A stretch of DNA of 64,000 bases from Pseudoalteromonas holothuriae (GTDB lineage: Bacteria > Pseudomonadota > Gammaproteobacteria > Enterobacterales > Alteromonadaceae): positions 1 through 64,000 of the forward strand of contig NZ_CAMAPC010000003.1 of the NCBI RefSeq assembly GCF_945859825.1, read 5' to 3'. Shown here one piece after another: positions 54,855 to 64,000 of this stretch. How positions within the stretch are numbered: the stretch's first letter is position 1; every line of letters begins with the position of its first letter. Made by a program: the position numbers and the translations under genes. The notes under the pieces are model-generated. The model saw only the letters and a program-made list of their open reading frames with translations, was not told the DNA's origin and searched no databases.

Positions 54855-57800
54855 TTATAACTTCAATGAAGATAAAAACACCTTTTTTGTCACATTAATA
54901 TGACTCGGATTAAACAAACTTCTGTGTGGACCTTCAGTAAAAAATACTTCAACTTTACTATAAGTATACTCACACCAACCCAAATCTATAATATCGTTTC
55001 TATCATTATGGTAATTCTCATCATCTATTCGGATTAAAATCGTATTACCATTATATTTTTCGTTTGGTCGGTAATCATTTCGTGCATACATTTGAGAAAT
55101 GTTGTGACGAAAATATTCCTGTGCCCAAAACTTCCAACTCGAATTAGCCTCCCCCTGCTGTTCAATACATGCACTTACTTTTTGCTCTATTGTGCTACCA
55201 CTGGGCAACTCAAGCTTTATCGGTTCAAGGCCAAACTGCTCACATAAGGCCAAATAAAGAGTTTCAAACAATTCATCCTCGCTCATTTGCATGCAACTTT
55301 GATCGTGTTCATCTCTAAATGGAGGGAATGGGTCAAACAATACTAACTTTTCTACCTGCACTGCCCGTTGCTGTAACTGTAATGCTATCTCAAACGCAAT
55401 AATGCCACCGAGGCTGTACCCTGCCAGATTATAAGGGCCTTCAGGAACGGCTAGCAGAAGATTATCAACATAACTTGCTGCTAGCTCCTGCATTGTCTCG
55501 AAAACAGGCTGTTGAGTATCAGCTTCTAAACCAGAACGATAACCATAACATTCATAATGACCTTCAAGCGCCGTTGCCAAATCTTTGTAACACAATACAC
55601 TTCCTCCACCGCTGTGAATAAAGATCATTTTTTGCTGATGGCTTTGTGAATTCATGCGAAACACTGGCTGCCATAGAACCTCTGCACTTTCTTCATGACT
55701 GGCTTTTTTAACCAATTCCACTAACTGGACAATACTAAAGTCATTCACAATGAGATCTTGCATCGGAAGCGAGAAGTTAAACTCAGTTTGTAATGATTTG
55801 ACCAATAACATGGCATACATCGAGTCACCACCCGATGTGAAAAAGCCAGTATGGTCACTATCAGGAACAACACCAAAAAGCTGACTCCAAATTCCGCGCA
55901 TACGCTCTGTAACATCCCCCTGAGAGTCACCACCATTTAGTGTTCGTAAGCTATTTAATTTGACCCATTTTTCTATCCGCTGTTGCAACGGTGAGCAAGT
56001 AGCAACAACTTGAGCAGGTGAACTGGGATCTCCCAATGCTTGCTCTAACAATAGCAAGCCATCTTCATCGCTAAGTGCATGTGCTTTATCAGCATCATTG
56101 AGCTCTAAACCAGTTTGCCAACCATCCCAATTGATGCTTAACCATCGAGTAGTAAAGCTAGCAAGCTGATTATGTCTTTGAACAAAAGCATCCTGATAGC
56201 AATTTGCGGCGCTATATGCACTGTGTCCCAAACCACCCAATAATGCAGAGACACTAGACATTACAAGCACAAAATCTAATTCAAAAGGTCTCGTTGCTGC
56301 TTGAATCACTTCCAAACAATCAACTTTGGCTGCAAATTCATTTACCCATTGCTCTGTAGTGATCTCGCTCAGCAAGCCAAAACTTTTTACTCCTGTTGTG
56401 GCACAATGAAAAAGACCATTGATTTGTCCCCATTTAGCACTGACACGACTCAACAGCGCTTGCCAAGTATGTAAATCATCTAAGTTCATGCTTTCCAGCA
56501 TAAATTGTTCGGTATTTTCAAACCCTGTGATATGCGAATTGGCAGACCCGACACGCGAGATCAATACCAACTTGGCCTGATATGTGTCACTCAAGTACCG
56601 ACCCAGAAGGCGGCCTACTTTCCCCATCGCCCCTGTGATGATATACACGCCACCGTGTTTTATTGCTGAGGGCATATTGTGTTGTTTCATCGCTTCAACT
56701 TGCTGCAGCCAACGCATACCTGCACGCCACATAACGGCAAGCTCAGGTTCTCCATGCATAAGTTCACTGGCTAACAAATCAATTAATTTGGTTGTGGGTA
56801 TCGCTTCATCGATTGCCATATCAACCAACTGAATATCTAAACTACTATATTCTTGTTTTACGCAACGCCAAAAACCAATATTCATAGCTGCAGACACAGA
56901 AATATTGTTTTCCAACCCCAGAGCCATGGCCTGATGACTAACCATCAAAGTTTTTAAGTTGTTTATAGAACGTTGCTGTGAAGCTTGTAAGTTCCTTAAC
57001 AAAGACAGTTGCAACGGTACGTAATCACTCGGTTGTAGTTCACAAGGCTGTATAATGATAAATGTCGCTCGACCATGAGCGAATGAGGCAAAGTCATGGC
57101 TAGTATGCCAGCCTTCGTGTAGCCAATTCATCGTCAACTGACTATCTGTCGCTATGCCCGCTAAAACATTCGGACTAACAACTCGCGCACCATGTTGCAA
57201 CACCAGCTCAGTAATAAAAGGCGTATTTCGCTCACAAAAAATCAGTAACGAATTTTTTGCTAAATCACCGTTCGGTAAATAACTCGGATGAAATACTTTG
57301 CGGTAACAGCCTATGGCTTGCTCAGCTGGCTGTAATGATATATTTTTGTTAACAGGAGTTGCTGGCAGGTAGTAGTCTTTGCCAGTAAATGGGTAATCTG
57401 GCAATCGAATTGGGTGGCCTTCCCCCACCTCAGACTTTTGCCAGTCTACTGGTACCCCAGCCTGCCATAATTTAGCTAACATATCTTCCAAGCCTATCAA
57501 ACAACAGGCTTCGTCTTTACCCGATAATGACACACATTGATGTTGCTCTAGCTTTAGTAATGACGTTAATACCGAACCAGGCCCTAAATCTAACATGATG
57601 TCGCAATGCTCAGTGATCGACTGTAACCCCTTGGCAAATTGCACTGGCTTGAGAATATGTGCCAACCAATATTGTGCTGTTTGCACCTGTTCCGTAGTGA
57701 TCAATTCCCCCGAAATATTAGATGCATAAGGGATGTTAGGGGAGAAAAAAACCGTCTTATTAAAGAGTTCTGTCAATACATCAACCGCACTTTCCATCAT

Positions 57801-59981
57801 ATCACTATGATATGCGTGGGATGTTTCCAGCTTTTTCCATCTGATGTTTGCTTCATCTAGCCGTTGTACTTGATACGCAATCAACTCATTAGGGCCAGAT
57901 AATGTAAAATGTTGATGACCGTTCACCGCTGCAATTGAAATGCCGCTGTTTAACAGTTTGCGACATTCATCTAAGTTGGCGCTGACTGCTATCATCGCAC
58001 CTGCAGGTTGCTCTTGCATTGCCGCAGCGCGCGCGCAGATTAAAGTTAACGCAGTCTCTTTAGACATCACACCGCTGATGCAGGCACAAATATATTCTCC
58101 AAGTGAATGCCCCAACATCACGTTAGGGTTAACACCGCTCGATATTAATACATTTGCTAGCGCGTACTGTACGATAAAAAGTGCAGGTTGGGCAAATCGG
58201 GTTTCTTTGAGCAGCGCTTCACCAACACTATCATTTTCACCACCTTGTTCTGGATAGATAAGCGTACGAATATCTAAACCCAGCAACGGATGTATAAATT
58301 CAGCACATTCATCAACCTGCTCTTTAAACAAGGCATTATCGCGGTATAAACTCTGGTACATATTGACCTGCTGGCTACCTTGTCCAGAAAATACAAAGGC
58401 AATACGTGACGACGGTTCAGTGATTGATACACTTATTGGTTGTGCGGATAAGTTTGACAGCAAAGACTGACGATCAGTAAATCCACAAGCCAGACGATAT
58501 TTATGAGTGTCTCTTCTAGTGCGTAAAGTATAACTTAAGTCGTGCAAATTTAATGTCGCATCAGCGACAATAAATTCAACTAACTCATTACGCATTTTTT
58601 CTAGTGCAGCTGTTGAGTGTGCTGATAGCACACATACATTAGGATGCTTTGGAGCATTAAACTCATTCGATTTACTCGCAGGTTGAGGCTGTTCAACAAT
58701 AATATGTGCATTGCTACCACCAATGCCAAAACTACTTATTCCAGCCAGCCTGTTCGCTGGCTCTTTTGGCCAAGGAGCATACTTGTCGGAAATATAAAAA
58801 GGTGTATTAGCTAGGTTTATTGCAAGATTAAGAGATTGATAATTGGCTGTTTTTGGCAAAACTCCCGCTGACACACAAGCACTCGCACGAATTAACCCCG
58901 CAATCCCTGCTGCAGCATTAAGGTGCCCCACATTTGCTTTTACGGAGCTAATCGCACACATGTGACCATTACCTTCACTGCCAAACGCTTCCGTTAAACC
59001 CTGAATTTCTACTGGGTCCCCCAGGTGCGTGCCTGTGCCATGAGCCTCGATATAACCAATATCTTCAGGATTAACTTCTGCAACCGCCATCGCGGATTCA
59101 ATCACATTTCTTTGTCCAGTGACGCTGGGCGCAGTAAAACCAATCTTATCTGACCCATCATTGTTTATTGCACTCCCAGCTATAACAGCATGCACTAAAT
59201 CACCGTCATCTATCGCATCAGCCAAACGCTTCAAAACGACCACGGCACCACCATTGCCAGGTACCGTTCCATTTGCTTTAGCATCAAATGGTCTGCAAGT
59301 ACCATCGGGTGATTCTATCCCACCTTCAACAGTAAAATAGCCACGCTCTTGTTGTAGATTTACGTTCGAGCCACCGCTTAGTGCCATATCGCATTCATAG
59401 TTAAGTAGGGCCCCACATGCCTGATGAATAGCCACTAACGACGTAGAACAAGCGGTGTTAATATTAACACTAGGTCCACCAAGATTGAGTCGATAAGCAA
59501 TATTGGTCGCGACAAAATCCTGGCCATTTCCGAGTAACATTCTAAGCGTATCAGGCGCAGTTCCTTGGCTTCCTGCTTGATAAATTGAGCTCAGCCAATG
59601 ATGACTTACCCCTGTGCCAACGTAAATGCCACAATTACCTAAATCTGACTGTATTGGATATCCTGCATCACACAAACCCTGATAGCTCAGCTCAAGCAAC
59701 ATACGTTGCTGAGGGTCCATAATTCCCGCTTCTGCGGGTGACATTGCAAAAAAATCTGCATCAAATTTATATATGTCATCCAAATAGCCAAAACTCGTTA
59801 CTAAGCTCTCACTTTGCTTTGCATCTAATTCAATACCACGCTCTCGTAACGTCTCGGTATCAAAGTGACATATCTGTACATCTCCATGTAAGGTGTTTTT
59901 AATAAACTCCTTAATATTGGCTGCCCCTGGAAAGCGCCCTGCCCAGCCAATAATGGCAATTTTATTATCGTTATTAGTCAT
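54855..59981 (-). CDS. Type I polyketide synthase, KS-AT-KR-ACP-TE
   Basis: 1708 residues. KS (~5-430): Cys178 in NINTACSTSL, His314 in EAHGTGT, His353 in NVGHLN. AT (~515-830): Ser626 in LGHSLGEY, and SHAYHSDMM at the specificity site, resembling the HAFH of malonyl-type AT. KR (~1060-1330), with a two-part structural/catalytic fold: cofactor motif TGAMGKVGR, Ser in VMSSVSALLGG, Tyr1256 in SAYSAANCYQ. ACP: Ser1387 in TSGGDSMY. TE (~1445-1700): Ser1523 in AGYSLGG and C-terminal His in EGPHRSLF. There is no DH or ER, so one malonate extension gives a beta-hydroxy acyl chain released by TE. The ATG overlaps the stop of the preceding gene by 8 bp, so the two proteins act in sequence. Confidence 0.93.
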   Translation of the reverse strand: MTNNDNKIAIIGWAGRFPGAANIKEFIKNTLHGDVQICHFDTETLRERGIELDAKQSESLVTSFGYLDDIYKFDADFFAMSPAEAGIMDPQQRMLLELSYQGLCDAGYPIQSDLGNCGIYVGTGVSHHWLSSIYQAGSQGTAPDTLRMLLGNGQDFVATNIAYRLNLGGPSVNINTACSTSLVAIHQACGALLNYECDMALSGGSNVNLQQERGYFTVEGGIESPDGTCRPFDAKANGTVPGNGGAVVVLKRLADAIDDGDLVHAVIAGSAINNDGSDKIGFTAPSVTGQRNVIESAMAVAEVNPEDIGYIEAHGTGTHLGDPVEIQGLTEAFGSEGNGHMCAISSVKANVGHLNAAAGIAGLIRASACVSAGVLPKTANYQSLNLAINLANTPFYISDKYAPWPKEPANRLAGISSFGIGGSNAHIIVEQPQPASKSNEFNAPKHPNVCVLSAHSTAALEKMRNELVEFIVADATLNLHDLSYTLRTRRDTHKYRLACGFTDRQSLLSNLSAQPISVSITEPSSRIAFVFSGQGSQQVNMYQSLYRDNALFKEQVDECAEFIHPLLGLDIRTLIYPEQGGENDSVGEALLKETRFAQPALFIVQYALANVLISSGVNPNVMLGHSLGEYICACISGVMSKETALTLICARAAAMQEQPAGAMIAVSANLDECRKLLNSGISIAAVNGHQHFTLSGPNELIAYQVQRLDEANIRWKKLETSHAYHSDMMESAVDVLTELFNKTVFFSPNIPYASNISGELITTEQVQTAQYWLAHILKPVQFAKGLQSITEHCDIMLDLGPGSVLTSLLKLEQHQCVSLSGKDEACCLIGLEDMLAKLWQAGVPVDWQKSEVGEGHPIRLPDYPFTGKDYYLPATPVNKNISLQPAEQAIGCYRKVFHPSYLPNGDLAKNSLLIFCERNTPFITELVLQHGARVVSPNVLAGIATDSQLTMNWLHEGWHTSHDFASFAHGRATFIIIQPCELQPSDYVPLQLSLLRNLQASQQRSINNLKTLMVSHQAMALGLENNISVSAAMNIGFWRCVKQEYSSLDIQLVDMAIDEAIPTTKLIDLLASELMHGEPELAVMWRAGMRWLQQVEAMKQHNMPSAIKHGGVYIITGAMGKVGRLLGRYLSDTYQAKLVLISRVGSANSHITGFENTEQFMLESMNLDDLHTWQALLSRVSAKWGQINGLFHCATTGVKSFGLLSEITTEQWVNEFAAKVDCLEVIQAATRPFELDFVLVMSSVSALLGGLGHSAYSAANCYQDAFVQRHNQLASFTTRWLSINWDGWQTGLELNDADKAHALSDEDGLLLLEQALGDPSSPAQVVATCSPLQQRIEKWVKLNSLRTLNGGDSQGDVTERMRGIWSQLFGVVPDSDHTGFFTSGGDSMYAMLLVKSLQTEFNFSLPMQDLIVNDFSIVQLVELVKKASHEESAEVLWQPVFRMNSQSHQQKMIFIHSGGGSVLCYKDLATALEGHYECYGYRSGLEADTQQPVFETMQELAASYVDNLLLAVPEGPYNLAGYSLGGIIAFEIALQLQQRAVQVEKLVLFDPFPPFRDEHDQSCMQMSEDELFETLYLALCEQFGLEPIKLELPSGSTIEQKVSACIEQQGEANSSWKFWAQEYFRHNISQMYARNDYRPNEKYNGNTILIRIDDENYHNDRNDIIDLGWCEYTYSKVEVFFTEGPHRSLFNPSHINVTKKVFLSSLKL

Positions 59982-62900
59982 TCACTTTCCTTTGCTTTTT
60001 ACGCCTTGCAAGCTGTGCTTTTCTTTTTGATGCTCGCTCTGTTGTAGCTTCTTTTCGTTCAGTGCCTTGTTCTTGGTCACTTTCTAGATAATCTGCAAAC
60101 TGTCTGATGGTTGGGTACTTGAAAAAATCAGCTAATGAAGCATTCGTTAAACCCTGTTTTATGAACAGTTCACGCAATTGTACTAGTCTGATAGAGCTTC
60201 CACCCACCGCAAAGTAACTATCGTCTAAGGTAAAATCTACATGTCCAAGGTTTTGCTCCCACAACTTGCACAACTGCTGTTGCATCACAGTCATATTGTC
60301 ATGTGTAAGACGTTTATTTTTGCTCTTGCGCAGTAAATATGACACACCACTATCATCATCCAATTCACTGATACCATCGGCTTTATTTTGTGCAATGCTA
60401 AATTGTGCAACACCCGTGAGTGTGTGTTCTGCAACCACAGCAAGATGACTTGGGTCAACACCAATACACCATTCACTAGGTGAAGTCGACAAGCATAGCA
60501 GCATAGACAACAGCGCTTGATGCTGTTCCATTTGATAAAAACCATTCGCCTCACTTGCAGCTGTAGAATCCAACTGTAAGCTCATGCCGACCTTATCCCA
60601 TATACTAAATAGCAAACAAAAAGAGCGAAGCCGTTGATGTAAATTGAGCTCTCTACTTAATGCCATTTGATAACTACTGGCAGTGGCATAGCCTGCCACG
60701 GCGGTCCCACCAAAATAGCCATTTACCGATGAAAGTTGGATAAACAAACCTTCTGAACCAGCTCTGTGTTCAAGCCACTTTGCCAGTACATTTGCATCTT
60801 CGATCTTACATTGAGTGAGGGTCTGCCACTGGGTTTTGTCTACATGAGCAATATCGGTGCCCGCAAAACTTCCCGCTGCATGGATAACCCCGTCTAGTGG
60901 CTGAAACTGACCACTGGTAAAGTTGTTCATGAGTTGGTCTAGTTTATTGTTACAAAGCGGCCCTTCGACTTGCACGTAATGAAGATTTGTATGTGTATTT
61001 AAAGTTGGCCATGCTGCAAATGCAGCCGCTGCACTGCGCCTACCAACTAAGATCACATTAGCATTAAAACGTTCTGCTAATATTTCAATTAGCGGACGAG
61101 CCACCGCACTCAAACCACCATAAACCAAATATGTACTGCCAAAAGTAAATGGCAGGCGCGGATATTCCGAAAGCGCTGGTTTGCCCGCCTTTAATCCAAC
61201 GCGGTAGCGATCCCCTTGCTGATATGCCACTTGAGTGACGGTACTCAGATCAGACAATTCGTCCTGATAGTAACGTGCCCAAGTCATTGGGCAGTTTGTA
61301 TCCGCATGTACCCAACGTAGCTTCCACAATGGCATTTCTTTGCTCACCGTTTTAACTAGCCCCTGCAACCCGTAACTGGCAGACAAGCTAAAAATGTACA
61401 CTCTCAGTGCACTGTCGTGGTACGTTTTATACAAATCAGAGAGTAACTCTATAAGCTGCCAGTGAGTTTCATCTGTCACCCATATCGATAAATAGCGACT
61501 TTGCGTATTCAACAGTGATTCACTTAGTAAGTTGACCTGTGTGTTTGAAAGCATCGTCCAAGGCATGACCTTTTCATCCTCAGAGACTTCAAAAAAAGGT
61601 TTTCCTACATGTAAACAGGGCTTTTTCAATGAATAATCAAGTGCTAATGGCGCACGCTTCAATACGCATTGTGCAAACCACTGTGGTGGTGTTAGCTGAG
61701 TTTGAGAATCACTCACGAAACTTTGAGTCTGTGCGGTAAACTTACCCGCTTCAAAATCTCGTTGTAACTGGCTTCGTAAGATCTTTCCGATATTTGATTT
61801 GGGAATTTGCTGGGGCTGCAGAAACACCACATAATCCAGCCCTAAGCGCGTGTGCTCAAACACAGTTTCCCGAAGCAATTGCGCAAGTTCACGTAATGGC
61901 TTCTGCTCATTTACAGCAACTACGAATAAAGCAGCTCCCTCATAACCATCCGCCTTTTTGACCGGGCACGCCGCAGAATAACTGCTAGCTACCCACGCAG
62001 AGTGATCAATCGCAGCCTCAACTTCCTGACAAGAATAGTTAACCCCATTGAGAATAATTAACTCTTTGCTACGCCCTGTAATTGCAAGTCCGCGCTGTTC
62101 ATCTATTAGCGCAAGGTCGCCGGTTTTAAACCAGTGATCTTGGGTGAAAGCTTGCTGGTTTTCAGTATCATTAAGATAATAACCACGTAATACATTTGGC
62201 CCTTTTACCTGTAGTTCACCCACTTGTCCCATTAAACGAGGCTCGCCATTTTCATCAACAATGCGAATCGAAAATTCAGGAACTGGGTGTCCGACATATA
62301 CATATGGTTGGTCCACACTTTCGTGTGTTGCATCAAAATCTCTGTTGTATACCACTCCCGAACATGTTTCAGACATCCCCCATGTCGGCTTCATGGCATC
62401 TTGGGCCAGCCCGCATTTTTTCAACATACGCATGAATTGCACGGCTGCATTAGCGATGACAGCCTCACCCGCATTGAGAATAAAATGAAGACGACTCAGA
62501 TCCCAATGATATTCGCCGCTCATGGCCTTTAACTTATCTATAACCAATTGATAAGCAAAATTGGGTGCCCAAGTAATGGTCACTTGATATTCAGCGATTG
62601 TATCTAACCAGCTCAGAGGCTGTTGTAAAATAAGATCTGTGTCTGCATGAATTTGTTCTGCAGCTAAGAACGTATCTCGGATGTGAAACATCACAATACC
62701 ACCGACATGGTCCAATGGCATCCAATTAAAACTAATATCACTGTCGTTGAAGTGGTTGTGTTTGATAGTTGCTCTGGAACGAGTCAACACAGCTGCATGT
62801 GTTTGTGCAACCATTTTAGGTTTGCCGGTACTACCCGAGGTTAACAGAATCAACGCAGTGTCATGTTCACACATTTGTGGTAATTGCTGACAGGGTGTCT

Positions 62901-64000
62901 CCCCCTGTAATTGCGCATAACTGCACAAGTTCTGAAATGACTGACGCTGCGGCAACTGTTCATAAACCCCCTCATCGGCGATAATCAAACTTTCAGCCAA
63001 TTGACAAGAAATATGCTGTAATTTTGCTAAAGCACCTTGCTGACGTTCTTGCCACTTTGGCCACTCGCAAAAAACCGGAACGATACCACCCAACTGACAC
63101 GCCCAGAATAAGGTGATGAAATGCGCGTTGTTCTGTAATAAGAATATCAACTTATCGCCCGGAGCCACACCTTTACCCAGCAAGGCACTTAAAATACAAC
63201 GAGCATTATATTCAATCTGCGTATAACTAACTCGCTGTTCATGCTGCGACAATAAACGGACACCTTTATCACTGTTTGCGGCATCCAGTAGTGCATCTCT
63301 TAATAAATTGATCTGTGGTTTTTGTATTGTTAGCCGTTCACCATTAAGCTGCGCTATTACATTAGCATTACCCTTTTCGGGCATTAACGCATCCAGATTA
63401 ACTAGACGACAACTATCATTACTTTGTTTATTGGGCACCAAAGATAACTCAGTATGTCCTTGAGCACGCCAATCATTTAGTTGTTGTTCACATACCAAAG
63501 GCAATGCTTGCAATGCAACAAGATCGTACCCACCACTGACTAGCAATGGAAAAGCCGCCAAAAATACAACATGGTCTGGGTAGTAACAACTGGGCAGCAA
63601 CTGTTTCACGCGCTGACTAATATACTCTCGGCGTTCATCACTACAACGTATATAAGCGACTGAAATTATACCCTTTTGGGTCTTTCTATGCATATATTTA
63701 ATATCATCTAACGCCAAATGAAGGCTCAGATAGGCTGCGATTTCGGCCCCTGATATGCTGCTATCACCTTGTACAACTACACGGCTTTTACCTATATCGA
63801 TCTTAAACTGACCAGAGGGCTGTAACTGACCATTTAGGCCCAATTCAATTCCACTGTTTAGTTTACTTTGCTTGTCTTGGCAGATGCTAATGCTATCTAG
63901 CGTTTTTGAGTGATTTGCAACAAATCGACCCATCGCATCGTTTGCAAGTAAATGTCCATTTTCATCAACCACATTTAACTTATAGGATGCACTCATGTTT
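59974..64000 (-). CDS. NRPS/PKS-type AMP ligase, KR and carrier protein (5' end open at window edge)
   Basis: 1340 residues from the last visible ATG (63996), but the frame is open to the edge and may extend. Residues 1-170 look like the C-terminal third of an adenylation domain: YKLNVVDENGHLLAND is like the A6 region, and PDHVVFLAAFPLLVSGGYDL is like A10 but lacks its Lys. Then come a complete AMP-forming domain (~235-745: LILLTSGSTGKPKMV, FNWMPLDHVGGIVMF, GMSETCSG, FKTGDLALI, SNIGKILRSQL with catalytic Lys), a two-part KR (~790-1190: degenerate cofactor loop YLVYGGLSAVA, QLSSVNGYFGG, Tyr in GYATASS) and a carrier domain with Ser1268 in VGGSSI. No condensation or KS domain is visible, so it looks like a loading unit giving a reduced acyl starter to the PKS encoded next. 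It resembles A-KR-T modules for alpha-keto acids. Confidence 0.88.
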   Translation of the reverse strand, partial: NMSASYKLNVVDENGHLLANDAMGRFVANHSKTLDSISICQDKQSKLNSGIELGLNGQLQPSGQFKIDIGKSRVVVQGDSSISGAEIAAYLSLHLALDDIKYMHRKTQKGIISVAYIRCSDERREYISQRVKQLLPSCYYPDHVVFLAAFPLLVSGGYDLVALQALPLVCEQQLNDWRAQGHTELSLVPNKQSNDSCRLVNLDALMPEKGNANVIAQLNGERLTIQKPQINLLRDALLDAANSDKGVRLLSQHEQRVSYTQIEYNARCILSALLGKGVAPGDKLIFLLQNNAHFITLFWACQLGGIVPVFCEWPKWQERQQGALAKLQHISCQLAESLIIADEGVYEQLPQRQSFQNLCSYAQLQGETPCQQLPQMCEHDTALILLTSGSTGKPKMVAQTHAAVLTRSRATIKHNHFNDSDISFNWMPLDHVGGIVMFHIRDTFLAAEQIHADTDLILQQPLSWLDTIAEYQVTITWAPNFAYQLVIDKLKAMSGEYHWDLSRLHFILNAGEAVIANAAVQFMRMLKKCGLAQDAMKPTWGMSETCSGVVYNRDFDATHESVDQPYVYVGHPVPEFSIRIVDENGEPRLMGQVGELQVKGPNVLRGYYLNDTENQQAFTQDHWFKTGDLALIDEQRGLAITGRSKELIILNGVNYSCQEVEAAIDHSAWVASSYSAACPVKKADGYEGAALFVVAVNEQKPLRELAQLLRETVFEHTRLGLDYVVFLQPQQIPKSNIGKILRSQLQRDFEAGKFTAQTQSFVSDSQTQLTPPQWFAQCVLKRAPLALDYSLKKPCLHVGKPFFEVSEDEKVMPWTMLSNTQVNLLSESLLNTQSRYLSIWVTDETHWQLIELLSDLYKTYHDSALRVYIFSLSASYGLQGLVKTVSKEMPLWKLRWVHADTNCPMTWARYYQDELSDLSTVTQVAYQQGDRYRVGLKAGKPALSEYPRLPFTFGSTYLVYGGLSAVARPLIEILAERFNANVILVGRRSAAAAFAAWPTLNTHTNLHYVQVEGPLCNNKLDQLMNNFTSGQFQPLDGVIHAAGSFAGTDIAHVDKTQWQTLTQCKIEDANVLAKWLEHRAGSEGLFIQLSSVNGYFGGTAVAGYATASSYQMALSRELNLHQRLRSFCLLFSIWDKVGMSLQLDSTAASEANGFYQMEQHQALLSMLLCLSTSPSEWCIGVDPSHLAVVAEHTLTGVAQFSIAQNKADGISELDDDSGVSYLLRKSKNKRLTHDNMTVMQQQLCKLWEQNLGHVDFTLDDSYFAVGGSSIRLVQLRELFIKQGLTNASLADFFKYPTIRQFADYLESDQEQGTERKEATTERASKRKAQLARRKKQRKVND

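Noticed and set aside
54855..59981. A DH or ER domain in the PKS between AT and KR
   Set aside because: The region has the structural half of a two-part KR (NIGFWRCVKQEY pattern) and lacks the HxxxGxxxxP motif of DH or the cofactor motif of ER.
40805..64000. Assignment to the alterochromide, prodigiosin, tambjamine, indolmycin or korormicin pathways of Pseudoalteromonas
   Set aside because: Their signature genes as I recall them (ammonia lyase and halogenase, prodiginine enzymes, indolmycin enzymes) are not present here, and the domain order does not match.

Overview
The window looks like a chromosomal segment of a marine gammaproteobacterium of the Alteromonadales, most likely Pseudoalteromonas. 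This is inferred from the AT-rich coding style, the abundance of hybrid sensor kinases, the YfcC-type carrier, the WD40 lipoproteins and TACCAAT-type repeats. No rRNA or tRNA gene was seen, so genus assignment is inference.

Layout. 1-254: the end of an IS3-family element lying against a remnant of an IS630-family transposase. 503-5053: a membrane hybrid histidine kinase, a cation diffusion facilitator and a GAF protein. 5119-15614: a co-directional phosphorelay locus with a NIT-type hybrid kinase ending in Hpt, a REC-EAL c-di-GMP phosphodiesterase, a REC output protein, a cytoplasmic PAS hybrid kinase and a separate Hpt protein. 15911-19741: an AraC regulator, a YfcC carrier, and a secreted protein of unknown function behind a very well-formed regulated promoter (FNR/CRP-type box at -61.5, LacI-type operator over the -35). 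19798-21502: an ISNCY/IS1202-like element whose transposase is split by a frameshift. 21790-23779: a methyltransferase pair controlled by a divergent MarR regulator with repeated operators. 24084-40556: mixed cargo, including a secreted metzincin protease with a chitin-binding domain, a DJ-1/PfpI protein, a three-gene WD40-lipoprotein/NERD operon, a LysR regulator, a secreted zincin, a MATE pump, a lipin/LNS2-like phosphatase, a phospholipase-C-like phosphoesterase and NudB, with two decayed genes, a MITE-like element and a candidate small RNA between them.

40805-64000 is the left part of a hybrid NRPS/PKS gene cluster, all on the minus strand and mostly with short or overlapping junctions. 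Reading in the transcribed direction: an AMP-ligase/KR/carrier protein (open at the window edge), a KS-AT-KR-ACP-TE polyketide synthase, an AspH-type hydroxylase, a MacB/FtsX-type permease, a membrane M28 peptidase, a second AspH-type hydroxylase, a cupin/JmjC protein, a b561-type cytochrome, an MbtH-like protein, an HlyD-type adaptor, a MacB/LolD-type ATPase, a type II thioesterase, a PvdE/SyrD-type exporter and an ATP-grasp-like protein. The simplest model is that an activated acid is alpha-reduced, extended once with malonate, reduced and released by TE. It would be tailored by three oxygenase-like proteins, exported by two systems and possibly trimmed by the peptidase. MbtH implies amino-acid-activating NRPS modules beyond the right edge. 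I could not match the cluster to a known product and it is the best candidate here for an undescribed system.

All assignments come from reading the sequence and recalled family motifs; no database search was made.
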